From NCBI GenBank assembly GCA_963678565.1, contig OY782875.1, forward strand, positions 1,612,001 through 1,676,000: a DNA stretch of 64,000 nucleotides, given 5' to 3'. Source of the DNA: SKHV01 sp963678565 (GTDB taxonomy: Bacteria; Bacteroidota; Bacteroidia; Bacteroidales; Prolixibacteraceae). Numbering within the stretch: position 1 is the stretch's first letter; each line of letters begins with the position of its first letter. Positions 27,186 through 35,753 of the stretch are shown here, one piece after another. A program made the position numbers and the translations under genes. Under the pieces are notes generated by a model, which had not been told where the DNA came from, searched no databases, and saw only the letters and a program-made list of their open reading frames with translations.

Positions 27186-27753
27186 ATGTTTAGAGTCTTC
27201 GTCATCATTATTTTTCGAGTTTTATTTGTTTTTCAAAGCTACAGTCAGGCCGAAATCATCAAAGAAAAGTATTCTCGATTTGACAATTTATAGCAGAAAA
27301 GAAGGATTAAGTGATGATGAGATTTTAGATATTGAGATTGATCAATATGGGTTTCTTTGGTTGGCAACTCCTAATGGTTTGAATCGCTTTGATGGATATA
27401 ACTTCAAAAAATTTTCTTAAATAAATCAGACTCTACTTAATTAACCGATAATTGCATTACATGTGTTGAGGAAGACGTTTATGGAAATCTTTGGATTGGA
27501 ACAAAAAACGGCTTGAATCGATTAAACCGCCAGAATTATACCTTCGACCATTATGTGCATCTAAACTCAAGTAACAATTCTATCAAAGATAACTTCATCA
27601 GGGCTCTATATGCCAATACACTTGGTTTTTTATATATAGAAACCCGAGAATCGATTTTCAAAGTTTTTAGGTACTTCCACCTATGCAATCACCGAATATT
27701 TGGACGGAAATATTTGGTTTGCAAGTGAAAATGGTGCGTACAAGTATGTTTAG
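27186..27753 (+). pseudogene. Remnant of a two-component-regulator-propeller sensor
   Basis: Pieces of the periplasmic beta-propeller of a hybrid (HTCS-like) sensor are spread over different frames. A signal peptide starts at ATG 27186 (MFRVFVIIIFRVLFVFQSYS, then QAE). After a shift near 27290 another frame gives SRKEGLSDDEILDIEIDQYG-FLWLATPNGLNRFDGY. After a stop at 27418-27420, DVYGNLWIGTKNGLNRLNR and later GNIWFASENGAYKY appear. The D-x-x-G-x-[LI]W-[IVL]-[GA]T-x-x-G-[LI] repeats are diagnostic. The kinase and regulator parts are absent; pabC follows. So this is a truncated, multiply shifted relic. Confidence 0.85.
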
Positions 27754-27761
27754 TTATTAGT

Positions 27762-28361
27762 TTAATAAACGATGCCTTCAATGTTTATTTCCTTGGCTCT
27801 ATCAAAATCAACCAGCGCATTGATAAGCTTTATTTTCTTAAATTTAGAAAGGTCATTTGGGTGAATATCTGCTTCTTTTATGTTTCCATTGTGCAACAAA
27901 ACAGCTCTCTGAACACCTTTTAAAAGTGGGTTTTTTGGAGTATACCAGTTGATACCATCAAATAATATTACGTTGGCAGCCCATGAGTCAGTTAATAAAT
28001 TATTTCTGAAGATTAATATATCGTCGCATTTTCCACGTTGTTTGTATAATTCATTTAACTCGGCTCTGTTGTTTGATTTAAAGGTGTAATCAATCGAAGA
28101 GTGATGAACCACTTTTACGGTCTTTATGTTTCTGAATTTGTAAGGTTCAATGGTGTAGTTGGTATCAATTCCATCATATGTAACTCTACATTTGTAAATA
28201 CTTTCATCAATTGTGTTAGGCAACTCTACAAAATCTTCAATTCGTTGAAATTCGGTGGTGTTGAAAAAGTGAACACGCGCAGCATTCCAACGTGCATTGT
28301 GGAATTCAATGTTGTGCAGTTGTTTATTCTCAATTCGTATCGATTCAATTACTTGGAACAT
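27762..28361 (-). CDS. pabC: Aminotransferase class IV, probable aminodeoxychorismate lyase
   Basis: A 199-residue PLP-dependent fold-type IV protein, likely converting 4-amino-4-deoxychorismate to p-aminobenzoate and pyruvate for folate. It begins MFQVIESIRIENKQLHNIEF and has the arginine/HNARWNAAR segment and the C-terminal NNLLTDSWAANVILFDGINW and KNPLLKGVQRAVLL motifs (family pattern G-[TS]-x-R). The length is short for PabC but usual for the Bacteroidota form. The start overlaps the end of pabB by 17 bp, supporting translational coupling and the substrate assignment. Confidence 0.88.
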   Translation of the reverse strand: MFQVIESIRIENKQLHNIEFHNARWNAARVHFFNTTEFQRIEDFVELPNTIDESIYKCRVTYDGIDTNYTIEPYKFRNIKTVKVVHHSSIDYTFKSNNRAELNELYKQRGKCDDILIFRNNLLTDSWAANVILFDGINWYTPKNPLLKGVQRAVLLHNGNIKEADIHPNDLSKFKKIKLINALVDFDRAKEINIEGIVY

Positions 28362-29319
28362 AAACTTTGTCGATTAATTCCTGATATTCATCTTCGGATA
28401 TGCTTTGGCTGGTAATTCCACCGCCGCTTTTGTAAATCAAATTGCCTTTATTGTTTTCAATAAAACGGATCATTACAAAACTATCTAAATTTTCGCCATC
28501 GTAAACGCCTGCAATGCCAGTATAAAAATTTCTATCGTGCTCCTCTGCTTCTTCAATAATCTCAAGAGTCTTTTTTTTAGGCGCACCTGTAATCGATCCG
28601 GCGGGTAACAACTTAAAAAAAAAGGTTCCCAATTGCTCGTGATAAGTATCGGGTAATTGCCCTGTTATTTTAGAACTAACTTGCAACAAATGCTTTTGAT
28701 TCGATTTAATTTTTTCAAGATATCTAAACTTTTCAACCTCTACATTGTCGGCAATTTTGCTTAGGTCGTTTCGTAGCAAATCAACAATGGTGGCATGTTC
28801 GGCGAGCTCTTTCTTATTCTCCAAGATCTTCTGTTCTGCATTGTAAATCGAAGCATCAATCGTGCCTTTCATCGGATAGGTACTAATTACACCTTGTTTT
28901 ATTTGCACAAAAGATTCAGGCGAGAAAACAACAAAATCATTGTTGAATAAGAGTTTATATTTTGCCGTAGCCACATTAAAAATTTCTTTTAACGAATAGT
29001 TGGTGTCGATTGGGGTGGAGCAGGTGAGATTTACTAAATAAGAATTCCCCTGATGCAAGTTTTGTTGAACCTTGTTAAATGCGCATAAGTATTCCGAATA
29101 AGAAATAGGATGTTTCTGAAAACTCAAGGGCCTTGTAGATTGATGCTCTATTTTGTAATTCTTGAAATCATTAATTGAATAACAGATTTCGCTGGGATTC
29201 ACATCCTCGAGTTGTTGAACAAAGCAATTCTCCATTTTGTAATCCAATACAAACAGAAAAGGTTTTCTATCTTTTCCTAATTGGTTTATTTTTTTTATCG
29301 CTTGTTCCTTATTCAACAT
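28345..29319 (-). CDS. pabB: Aminodeoxychorismate synthase component I
   Basis: Chorismate-binding enzyme that aminates chorismate to 4-amino-4-deoxychorismate in folate synthesis. The 324-residue product lacks the N-terminal half of longer PabB proteins, which is usual in this group. The motif YPMKGTIDAS (about 154-163) has the lysine typical of PabB rather than the alanine of anthranilate synthase. Further signatures are LLPAGSITGAPKKKTLEIIE (about 255-274), FYTGIAGVYD and FVMIRFIE. pabC overlaps its 3' end. No glutamine amidotransferase gene (pabA) is adjacent. Confidence 0.92.
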   Translation of the reverse strand: MLNKEQAIKKINQLGKDRKPFLFVLDYKMENCFVQQLEDVNPSEICYSINDFKNYKIEHQSTRPLSFQKHPISYSEYLCAFNKVQQNLHQGNSYLVNLTCSTPIDTNYSLKEIFNVATAKYKLLFNNDFVVFSPESFVQIKQGVISTYPMKGTIDASIYNAEQKILENKKELAEHATIVDLLRNDLSKIADNVEVEKFRYLEKIKSNQKHLLQVSSKITGQLPDTYHEQLGTFFFKLLPAGSITGAPKKKTLEIIEEAEEHDRNFYTGIAGVYDGENLDSFVMIRFIENNKGNLIYKSGGGITSQSISEDEYQELIDKVYVPSN

Positions 29320-29427
29320 AAAGGCAAAAATAGGTGAGTTTTGCGTTTTTAAGCAGTTTCTGGCTACAAAAAGTAGAAAAACCTTTATTTAAAAGGTAAG
29401 TTTGTTAATTTTGTCCGCCGCAAATTA

Positions 29428-29499
29428 GGCCCTATAGTTCAACGGATAGAATACTGGATTCCGGTTCCAGCGATATGGGTTCGAATCCCGTTAGGGTCA
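29428..29499 (+). tRNA. tRNA-Arg (anticodon CCG)
   Basis: A 72-nt cloverleaf folds without effort: acceptor GGCCCTA / TAGGGTC (one G-U), D arm GTTC...GAAT-like, anticodon stem CTGGA / TCCAG with loop TTCCGGT giving CCG, and T arm ATGGG-TTCGAAT-CCCGT. Discriminator base is A; the CCA tail is not encoded. A TAATTTTG element at 29406-29413 lies 15 nt upstream, and a terminator follows. Confidence 0.95.
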
Positions 29500-29513
29500 C
29501 TTAATCCGAAAAT

Positions 29514-29555
29514 AAACCACCATTAAATATTTTGTTGATGGTGGTTTTGTTTTTT
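29514..29555 (+). terminator. Terminator after tRNA-Arg
   Basis: AAACCACCAT (29514-29523) pairs perfectly with ATGGTGGTTT (29538-29547), followed by a T-rich run. Confidence 0.85.
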
Positions 29556-29941
29556 TCATTCTTAGATCTTACGATAAGCACGATCTGCATTTTTTTACAA
29601 TCTTTTGAAGATAAAGGCGATCAGGAAAAAGCTAGTTCGCTGTTGATTATAGGTAAAATGAGTGTACAAATCAATATTTTTTCAACGTAGATTGGGCTCG
29701 TTTTTGCATTGAATATTTAGAATAATAGTAAAAAGTTAAATTGGGAGGGTAGGATAAATCTTAATAGATTAATCATTGATTTGTCTTTTACCTTGTTGTT
29801 TAACTGGTAGTGCGTTTTAGTATGTTGTATTAATTGTAATTTTTAGAGATAAAGTAGCAACTTTTTAACAATCGCAAAGTTGGTTCCGTCAAATAATTAT
29901 TTTAGCATTCATAAATAGTATAAAGCCTTAAAATAGAAAAT
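29556..29941. other. AT-rich gap before the BNR protein gene
   Basis: About 385 bp with no coding pattern. It presumably holds the promoter of the secreted-protein gene, but I cannot point to a convincing TAnnTTTG element. Confidence 0.35.
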
Positions 29942-32900
29942 ATGAGAATTGTAATATTACTCTCTCTTCAAGTTTTTCTGAGTTTATCATTAGTGCATGC
30001 TCAGGTTGAAGACGTAACTTCAGATTATTTAAGTAATGCAACTTTTGATGAAAACCCCAATTATCTTGTTGATGCTAGTGCTGAAAATCTTGTAACATCC
30101 GACAATGGAACCTCCATCTTAGCCGTTGATGGTTGGGATTCTTTTTATTCTGGTTGGAGTGCAAGTGCGACTTTTGAATATGGATTTAACGGACAGTTTA
30201 ATTCATTTGATGTTCCGGAATTCGCATTCGATGGAGAAACAACAGGAACCGGAAATGCCAGTTTTGGTGTTTGTGCAGCCTGGGGTGGAATGGTTAAATA
30301 TACGCAGCAAGTTACTTTGCCTGCTGGAACATATGTCATAGAGTATAATGTTTACAATGGAGGAACAGCAACTACAGGTACCAGTTTGGTTGGATGGATT
30401 CCAGAAGAGGGCGATGCAATTCTTTCAAATTTAAATTCTTTTACTTCAGGTGAGTGGACTGTCGACAAGGTTATGTTTGTTTTATCTGAAGAAACCACAG
30501 GTGATATTCAATTAGGAGTGCAGGCTGCTAACGCAGGTTCAAGTAGCAATGCTCGTTTATTTATCGACGATCTGAAGTTGCAATACGTCGATGCAGCTTA
30601 TAGCAGTGATGCTACTTTAAGTAATATTACTTTGAGTGATGGGACTTTAGTTCCTGAGTTTTCTTCTGATGAATTTACGTATTCTGTAATGGTTCCTGCA
30701 GGGGTTACTTCAATTGATGTAACTCCAGAGTTGAGCAATGCAAATGCTACCTTGGTTGGCGGCGGAACGATTGAGATATCTACTTCTGGTTTAACCAATG
30801 TAGAAATCGAAGTAACTGCTGAAAATACACTAAGTAAGAATACTTATTTAATACAACTTATATCAGGAACCAACTTGTTAACTAATTGGGATGGAAATGA
30901 TGCCACCGGAGCTGGATCTGAACCAAATAATTTTGGTTGGGATTGCAGTCCATCTGTAACCGCATGGGCTGAAGCAAACGTATTTGGAATTCGCTTTCAG
31001 GACGATGTTACTATTAATTATCAAGGTGCTTCGATTACGCAACGTGTTTTGTATTTGCGTTGGGATGGAACAGGAGGAGCTTCAACTGGTTCTGTGTATA
31101 GCTTTCCGGTTACTGTTGAAAGCTGTAAAACTTATCATCTTACCGGTAAGATAGCATGGATTGATAATGCGAATAGTCCGAATTATCATTTCGAAATTAA
31201 TTCAGAAAAGAATAATAGTGGAACCGTTGTTGCTACACAAGAGGTATTAATTGGTGCTAAAAAAGAATCAAAAGCAATTGATTTAGTCTTTACTCCAAAA
31301 GAGGCGGGAACCTACTACTTTACAGTTGGCTGTAATAGTGGAGTTTTAGGTGCGATTACCGATCTTGAACTATATGAATACAGTGGTGAACCTTTCATTC
31401 AAACATCTACTGAGAAGTTGGTTTACGATAGTATACAACTTTCAAATTCATTTGTGTTAAACACATATGGTCTAACCGAAGATATCACATTTATTGCGCC
31501 TGAAGGAATGACTATTTCTCCGGAAACCGTAAGTGCAACCGATGCGAATTGTGGTTTAGAATTAACTGCTACTTTCGATTCGAAGACTAGTTTAACTGCT
31601 GGAACCTTGCAAATTAGCTCTGGCGATTATGCTGAATCGATTAATTTAATCGAAATTTTACCACCATATATCGTTCCTGGAACTGGTGTATTTACCGACG
31701 ATGGAACATGGTGCTGGTTTCAAGACCCACGCGCATTATCATTCGAAGGTACTACCAATAAAACCTACTCTGGTTGGATTACCAGTAAGGGAAAAGTTCA
31801 GGCAGCTAGCTTCGATCATAAAACGGGTGAAATTATTTCCAATACCATTAGTCCCGATAATTTTATGCAAGTGGATGATCATAACAATCCAACTTTCTTG
31901 ATGCGTGAAGATGGAAGATTGTTGGTTGCATATTCTGGACACTTTTATGGTCCAATGCGAGTGATTGTTTCAACCAACCCTGAAGATGTTTCTTCTTTCG
32001 GACCCGAGGCAAACTTTGGTAACAATGTTACTTATGCCAACCCATATCAAATTGGCGATTCTACGGTTATGTTTTATCGCGATGGGAATACATGGCACCC
32101 AACTATTAATGTATCTATGGATGGTGGTTTAACATGGGGAACACCAAAAGAATTAATTACCCGTAATGGTAATCAACAACGCCCTTATGTAAAATATACT
32201 CAAGATAAAAGCGGTGGTATTCACATGATATTTACTACCGGACATCCACGTCAGGAGGCGAATAATAAAGTTTATTATACCTACTTTAAAGACAATAAGT
32301 TTTACAGAGCTGATGGTACCCTTTTGAAGAATTTTGCAACTCAAGGACCTTTGAATATTGATGCCGGAGAAGTTGAAACTATTTACGACGCTTCAAAAGG
32401 TAAAGGTTGGACTTGGGACATTGCCTTGGATAAAGACGAAAATCCTGTTGTTTTATACGCAGCCTTCCCCGATGATTTAAATCATCATTATTACTATGGA
32501 ATTCACAAAGATGGAAAATGGACTACCAATCACATTGTAAATAGTGGACGTTGGTTCCCTCAAACTCCTGAAGGTGGAAATGAACCTGAGCCAAATTACT
32601 CTGGTGGAATGACTTTAGATCCTAACGATCCTTCTGTGGTGTACCTTTCGAAACAAGTGAATGGTATTTTTGAAATTTTCAAATACACCACCGATGACGA
32701 TGGAGCTACTTGGGAAACAGAAGCACTTACTGCAAATACTCCTGAAGGAATCATTAATGTTCGTCCAATTGTTCCTCGTGGACATAAACCTGGAAGCTTC
32801 GATGTTATGTGGTTGCGCGGAACTTATGTTACCTATGCAAATTACTTAACTAAAGTGATGTACTACAGCCCAAATTCCTTGGAAGCAAAAATCGACAGTA

Positions 32901-33391
32901 TTCAAATTGATGGCGTTATAATCAATAAATTTGAAGAAGAGGTGTATGATTATAAAGTTGATATGACAGGAAAACTAGCAAAATTGCCAACCGTTGCTGC
33001 TTTTTCATCAATTCCAAATACAACGATTGAAATTGAACAAGTAAACGAATTGCCAGGAACTGCAACGATTAAAGTTACTTCTGACGGTGGTGTTGTAAGT
33101 AAAACTTATACGGTTAAAATTACTGGTATTGTTTCTGCAAAATCAAATCCTGAAATGGGAGACGTAATTTATCCAAATCCAATAGAGAATTTTATAAAGT
33201 TTAATTTGAATACCTTGGAGCATGCTGAGAAGATTTCAATTTTCGATGCAAAAGGAAGCATTGTATTAGCACAAGATGTAAATAAGCAAATAAAAATTGA
33301 CATGCCTGTTGCTCATTTCAAAAAAGGAGTATACTTGGTGAAAGTTGATCATGCAGGAGGAACTTTTCAAAAGAAAGTTATGAAGCTTTAA
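29942..33391 (+). CDS. Secreted BNR-repeat protein with T9SS sorting domain
   Basis: An 1149-residue exported protein. A signal peptide (about 1-20, ends VHAQ) is followed by a carbohydrate-binding-like beta domain (about 30-215), a cadherin-like beta sandwich (about 217-305, YSSDATLSNITLSDGTLVPE), another beta domain (about 310-460), and a BNR_4-type propeller (about 560-960) with WCWFQDPRALSF, VDDHNNPTFLMREDGRLLVA and repeated D-G-G/D-x-x-W asp-box-like turns (SMDGGLTWGTP, TDDDGATWETE). The last 75 residues are a Por/T9SS sorting domain (VIYPNPIENFIKFN... FQKKVMKL). The protein is therefore probably secreted through T9SS and acts on an extracellular polysaccharide. BNR_4 proteins include polysaccharide lyases such as ulvan lyases, but I cannot confirm catalytic residues. 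Confidence 0.85.
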   Translation: MRIVILLSLQVFLSLSLVHAQVEDVTSDYLSNATFDENPNYLVDASAENLVTSDNGTSILAVDGWDSFYSGWSASATFEYGFNGQFNSFDVPEFAFDGETTGTGNASFGVCAAWGGMVKYTQQVTLPAGTYVIEYNVYNGGTATTGTSLVGWIPEEGDAILSNLNSFTSGEWTVDKVMFVLSEETTGDIQLGVQAANAGSSSNARLFIDDLKLQYVDAAYSSDATLSNITLSDGTLVPEFSSDEFTYSVMVPAGVTSIDVTPELSNANATLVGGGTIEISTSGLTNVEIEVTAENTLSKNTYLIQLISGTNLLTNWDGNDATGAGSEPNNFGWDCSPSVTAWAEANVFGIRFQDDVTINYQGASITQRVLYLRWDGTGGASTGSVYSFPVTVESCKTYHLTGKIAWIDNANSPNYHFEINSEKNNSGTVVATQEVLIGAKKESKAIDLVFTPKEAGTYYFTVGCNSGVLGAITDLELYEYSGEPFIQTSTEKLVYDSIQLSNSFVLNTYGLTEDITFIAPEGMTISPETVSATDANCGLELTATFDSKTSLTAGTLQISSGDYAESINLIEILPPYIVPGTGVFTDDGTWCWFQDPRALSFEGTTNKTYSGWITSKGKVQAASFDHKTGEIISNTISPDNFMQVDDHNNPTFLMREDGRLLVAYSGHFYGPMRVIVSTNPEDVSSFGPEANFGNNVTYANPYQIGDSTVMFYRDGNTWHPTINVSMDGGLTWGTPKELITRNGNQQRPYVKYTQDKSGGIHMIFTTGHPRQEANNKVYYTYFKDNKFYRADGTLLKNFATQGPLNIDAGEVETIYDASKGKGWTWDIALDKDENPVVLYAAFPDDLNHHYYYGIHKDGKWTTNHIVNSGRWFPQTPEGGNEPEPNYSGGMTLDPNDPSVVYLSKQVNGIFEIFKYTTDDDGATWETEALTANTPEGIINVRPIVPRGHKPGSFDVMWLRGTYVTYANYLTKVMYYSPNSLEAKIDSIQIDGVIINKFEEEVYDYKVDMTGKLAKLPTVAAFSSIPNTTIEIEQVNELPGTATIKVTSDGGVVSKTYTVKITGIVSAKSNPEMGDVIYPNPIENFIKFNLNTLEHAEKISIFDAKGSIVLAQDVNKQIKIDMPVAHFKKGVYLVKVDHAGGTFQKKVMKL

Positions 33392-33423
33392 AGCGCCAAT
33401 TCATTTTGCAATTAAAATGAATT

Positions 33424-33459
33424 AAAAAAGGCTTGACCAATGCGTCAGGCCTTTTTTTG
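33424..33459 (+). terminator. Terminator of the BNR protein gene
   Basis: AAAAAAGGCTTGAC (33424-33437) pairs with GTCAGGCCTTTTTT (33444-33457, one mismatch) and runs into T. Confidence 0.85.
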
Positions 33460-33549
33460 TTAATTCATGTTTGTATTTGGTTTGTTAGCTTTTAGAAAGC
33501 AATTACAGTACATGAATTTTCAAACATAATTTTCTTTAACTTAGTGGGT

Positions 33550-34539
33550 ATGAAAACAAAATGGGGAATCTTAAGTACAGCCAATATTGGAGTTCAAAAA
33601 GTGATTCCAGCAATACAAAAAGCAGCAAATTGTGAGGTGATTGCCATTGCTTCGCGTAAGGTGGAAAATGCAAGAGTGATTGCAGAGCAATTAGGAATTT
33701 CAAAGTATTATGGATCTTATGAAGCACTTCTTGCTGATCCTGAAATTGAGGTGATTTATAATCCCTTGCCCAATCATTTGCATGTTGAATGGACCATTAA
33801 AGCCTTAGCGCTTGGAAAACATGTATTGTGTGAAAAACCAATTGGATTAAATACAGCAGAAGGAGAGCAGCTATTAAAGGTTGTTCAAAAATACCCAAAC
33901 CTGAAAGTGATGGAGGCATTTATGTATCGTTTTCATCCGCAATGGATCAAGGTGAAAGAGATGATTAGTACAAATTCTATTGGCGAAGTAAAAAATATTC
34001 AATCCTACTTTTCTTATTACAATACCGATCCTGATAATATTCGAAATAAAGCTGAAATTGGTGGTGGTGCTTTAATGGATATTGGTTGTTACTGCATTTC
34101 CTTTGCTCGTTTTTTATTCGAAAGAGAACCCTATCGGGTGAATGGATTGGTGGTTCGCGATCCTAAGTTGAAAACCGATATCCAAACCTCAGCTTTACTT
34201 GATTTTGGTTCGGGGCAAACCTCTCAATTTGTGTGTTCTACTCAATTAATACCATTCCAAAGGGTTCAAGTTTTAGGCGATAAAGGTAGAATTGAAGTGG
34301 ATATCCCTGTGAATACACCGTCCGATCAGAAAGTGAAAATCACCTTGTATAAAAAAGAACAAACCGAAGTGATTTTGTTTGATCAAGTCGATCAATACAC
34401 TTGTCAAGCCGAAGCATTCTCAAAAGCTGTCTTGGAGAATGCATCAGTTCCAACTCCATTAACCGATGCCATACATAACATGAAGGTAATTGATGCCATT
34501 TTTGAAAGCGAAAAGTTAAATAATTGGGCTAATATTTAA
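33550..34539 (+). CDS. Gfo/Idh/MocA family oxidoreductase
   Basis: A 329-residue NAD(P)-dependent sugar dehydrogenase-type protein. The N-terminal Rossmann domain begins WGILSTANIGVQKVIPAI (about 4-21); the diagnostic CEKPIGLN with its catalytic lysine is near 96-103; the C-terminal alpha/beta domain carries EAFMYRFHPQW and GGGALMDIGCYCISFARFL (family DxGxH region, here DIGCYC, with Cys-Tyr in place of the usual histidine). I chose ATG 33550 (MKTKWGILST) over a GTG two codons upstream. Substrate unknown. The gene stands between the BNR protein gene and the DUF134 module but on its own. Confidence 0.85.
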   Translation: MKTKWGILSTANIGVQKVIPAIQKAANCEVIAIASRKVENARVIAEQLGISKYYGSYEALLADPEIEVIYNPLPNHLHVEWTIKALALGKHVLCEKPIGLNTAEGEQLLKVVQKYPNLKVMEAFMYRFHPQWIKVKEMISTNSIGEVKNIQSYFSYYNTDPDNIRNKAEIGGGALMDIGCYCISFARFLFEREPYRVNGLVVRDPKLKTDIQTSALLDFGSGQTSQFVCSTQLIPFQRVQVLGDKGRIEVDIPVNTPSDQKVKITLYKKEQTEVILFDQVDQYTCQAEAFSKAVLENASVPTPLTDAIHNMKVIDAIFESEKLNNWANI

Positions 34540-34543
34540 TCTT

Positions 34544-34569
34544 TTATTATGAACATAGGTTCATAATAA
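34544..34569 (+). promoter_or_regulatory. Perfect palindrome upstream of the first DUF134 gene (operator candidate)
   Basis: TTATTATGAAC (34544-34554) and GTTCATAATAA (34559-34569) form a perfect 11-bp inverted repeat with a 4-bp spacer, 28 bp before the DUF134 start. The position suits an operator, probably autoregulatory; it has no T run, so it is not a terminator for the preceding gene. Confidence 0.6.
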
Positions 34570-34597
34570 ATTTTTTGCTATTTTAGCAAAAAAAAGA

Positions 34598-35014
34598 ATG
34601 GCACGGCCACGAAATGTTAGTAATATTCAAATTCCTCCAAGGGTAAATGCTTTTACTCCTATTGGATCTTATCGCCATAAGGCAGAAGTAGTTCACTTAA
34701 ATGTTGAGGAATTTGAAGTAATACGCTTACTCGATTACGAAGGTTTAACGCAAGTCGAAGCAGCAGAACTGATGCAAGTTTCTCGCCCAACACTTACTCG
34801 AATTTACGAACGAGCGCGTTTTAAAGTAGCTACTTCGTTAACCGAGGCACGCGAATTAAAAATTGAAGGTGGTACCGGTGTGTATAGTAGCAACTGGTTT
34901 ATCTGTAACGATTGTGCATGTCGGTTTAACAATCCTCGAAATGTGCCTTTGAATACTTGTGTTTTGTGCAATTCAGCGCATATTCATTTGATACACGAAG
35001 AAGTAGTTTCATGA
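34598..35014 (+). CDS. DUF134 DNA-binding protein (module 1)
   Basis: A 138-residue member of the DUF134 family. It has an N-terminal MARPRNVSNI and PPRVNAFTPIG segment, the HTH EGLTQVEAAELMQVSRPTLTRIYERARFKVA (about 48-78) that resembles sigma-70 region 4, and a C-terminal zinc-ribbon-like cluster CNDCACRF...CVLCNS (about 107-130). DUF134 genes typically stand beside NifX-like (dinitrogenase iron-molybdenum cofactor) genes in anaerobes; here too, the next gene overlaps by 4 bp (ATGA). It probably regulates its own module; the palindrome upstream supports this. A paralogue is at 52888-53298. Confidence 0.85.
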   Translation: MARPRNVSNIQIPPRVNAFTPIGSYRHKAEVVHLNVEEFEVIRLLDYEGLTQVEAAELMQVSRPTLTRIYERARFKVATSLTEARELKIEGGTGVYSSNWFICNDCACRFNNPRNVPLNTCVLCNSAHIHLIHEEVVS

Positions 35015-35343
35015 TCATTGCCATTCCATTAATTGAAAATAGCACAAAAAGTAAACTTTCTGAAAAGTTTGCCCGAGCACCTTATTTCGCCTTAGTGTGT
35101 AAAGAGCAAATGACCTACCAGATAGTAAAAAACATTTGTTTAGAAACTAGCGAAAAAGTTGGCAAGTGTGTGACTGAATTTCTTTTTAAAAAGCACCAGG
35201 TTGATAGCATTGTTGCTTTTGAGTTGGGGGTTAAAGTGCAACAAATTGCCGTTCAGAAAAATGTACAACTAATAATATTAAATACCAAGCAACGCACTTT
35301 TAGTGACTTGCTAAAATTGTTAAAAATCGAAAATAAAAATTAG
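35011..35343 (+). CDS. NifX-like (dinitrogenase Fe-Mo cofactor fold) protein, short form
   Basis: A 110-residue protein with the NifB/NifX C-terminal fold: MIIAIPLIENSTKSKLSEKF at the start, an ARAPYFALVCKE strand, and VDSIVAFELGVKVQQIAVQK. It lacks the HFGHC motif of the neighbouring longer protein and has few cysteines, so a direct cofactor-binding role is less certain. Start chosen at ATG 35011, which overlaps the DUF134 stop (ATGA); an upstream frame extension would lie wholly inside the DUF134 gene. It corresponds in position to the protein at 53295-53612 of module 2. Confidence 0.78.
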   Translation: MIIAIPLIENSTKSKLSEKFARAPYFALVCKEQMTYQIVKNICLETSEKVGKCVTEFLFKKHQVDSIVAFELGVKVQQIAVQKNVQLIILNTKQRTFSDLLKLLKIENKN

Positions 35344-35348
35344 TACAG

Positions 35349-35750
35349 ATGAAGAAAATTGCGATACCCACACAAGATGGAAAAGTAGACAGCCATTTTG
35401 GACATTGTAAGTATTATACAGTTTACACTGTAGGTGAGGATAATAATATCCTAACAACCGAGAAAATTGATTCGCCTCAAGGATGTGGATGTAAGTCGGA
35501 TATTGCCGCTATTTTAAAAGCACAAGGCATCGATTATATGCTGGCCGGAAATATGGGCAAAGGTGCATTGAATAAGCTTTCGCAAGCGGGGCTTTCAGTT
35601 ACTAGAGGATGTGATGGATTAGTAGAGGACGTAATAAACGATTATCTTGCAGGAAAAATTAGCGATTCAGGAGAACTATGCGATCATAACCACGATCATG
35701 GCGCTGGCTTTTCAGTTGCCAATGAGGATCATGTTTGCGGAAACCACTAA
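35349..35750 (+). CDS. NifB/NifX family cluster-binding protein with Cys/His tail
   Basis: A 133-residue protein of the NifB/NifX (dinitrogenase iron-molybdenum cofactor biosynthesis) family. It starts MKKIAIPTQDGKVDSHFGHC with the family HFGHCxYY segment, has a QGCGCKSD cysteine cluster (about 45-52), and the core MLAGNMGKGALNKLSQAGL. The C-terminus is rich in metal ligands (CDHNHDHG... DHVCGNH). Homologues include the Desulfovibrio orange protein, which binds a Mo-Cu-S cluster; whether this one does is unknown. It is the third gene of the DUF134 module, 5 bp after the short NifX-like gene. Confidence 0.85.
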   Translation: MKKIAIPTQDGKVDSHFGHCKYYTVYTVGEDNNILTTEKIDSPQGCGCKSDIAAILKAQGIDYMLAGNMGKGALNKLSQAGLSVTRGCDGLVEDVINDYLAGKISDSGELCDHNHDHGAGFSVANEDHVCGNH

Positions 35751-35753
35751 GTA

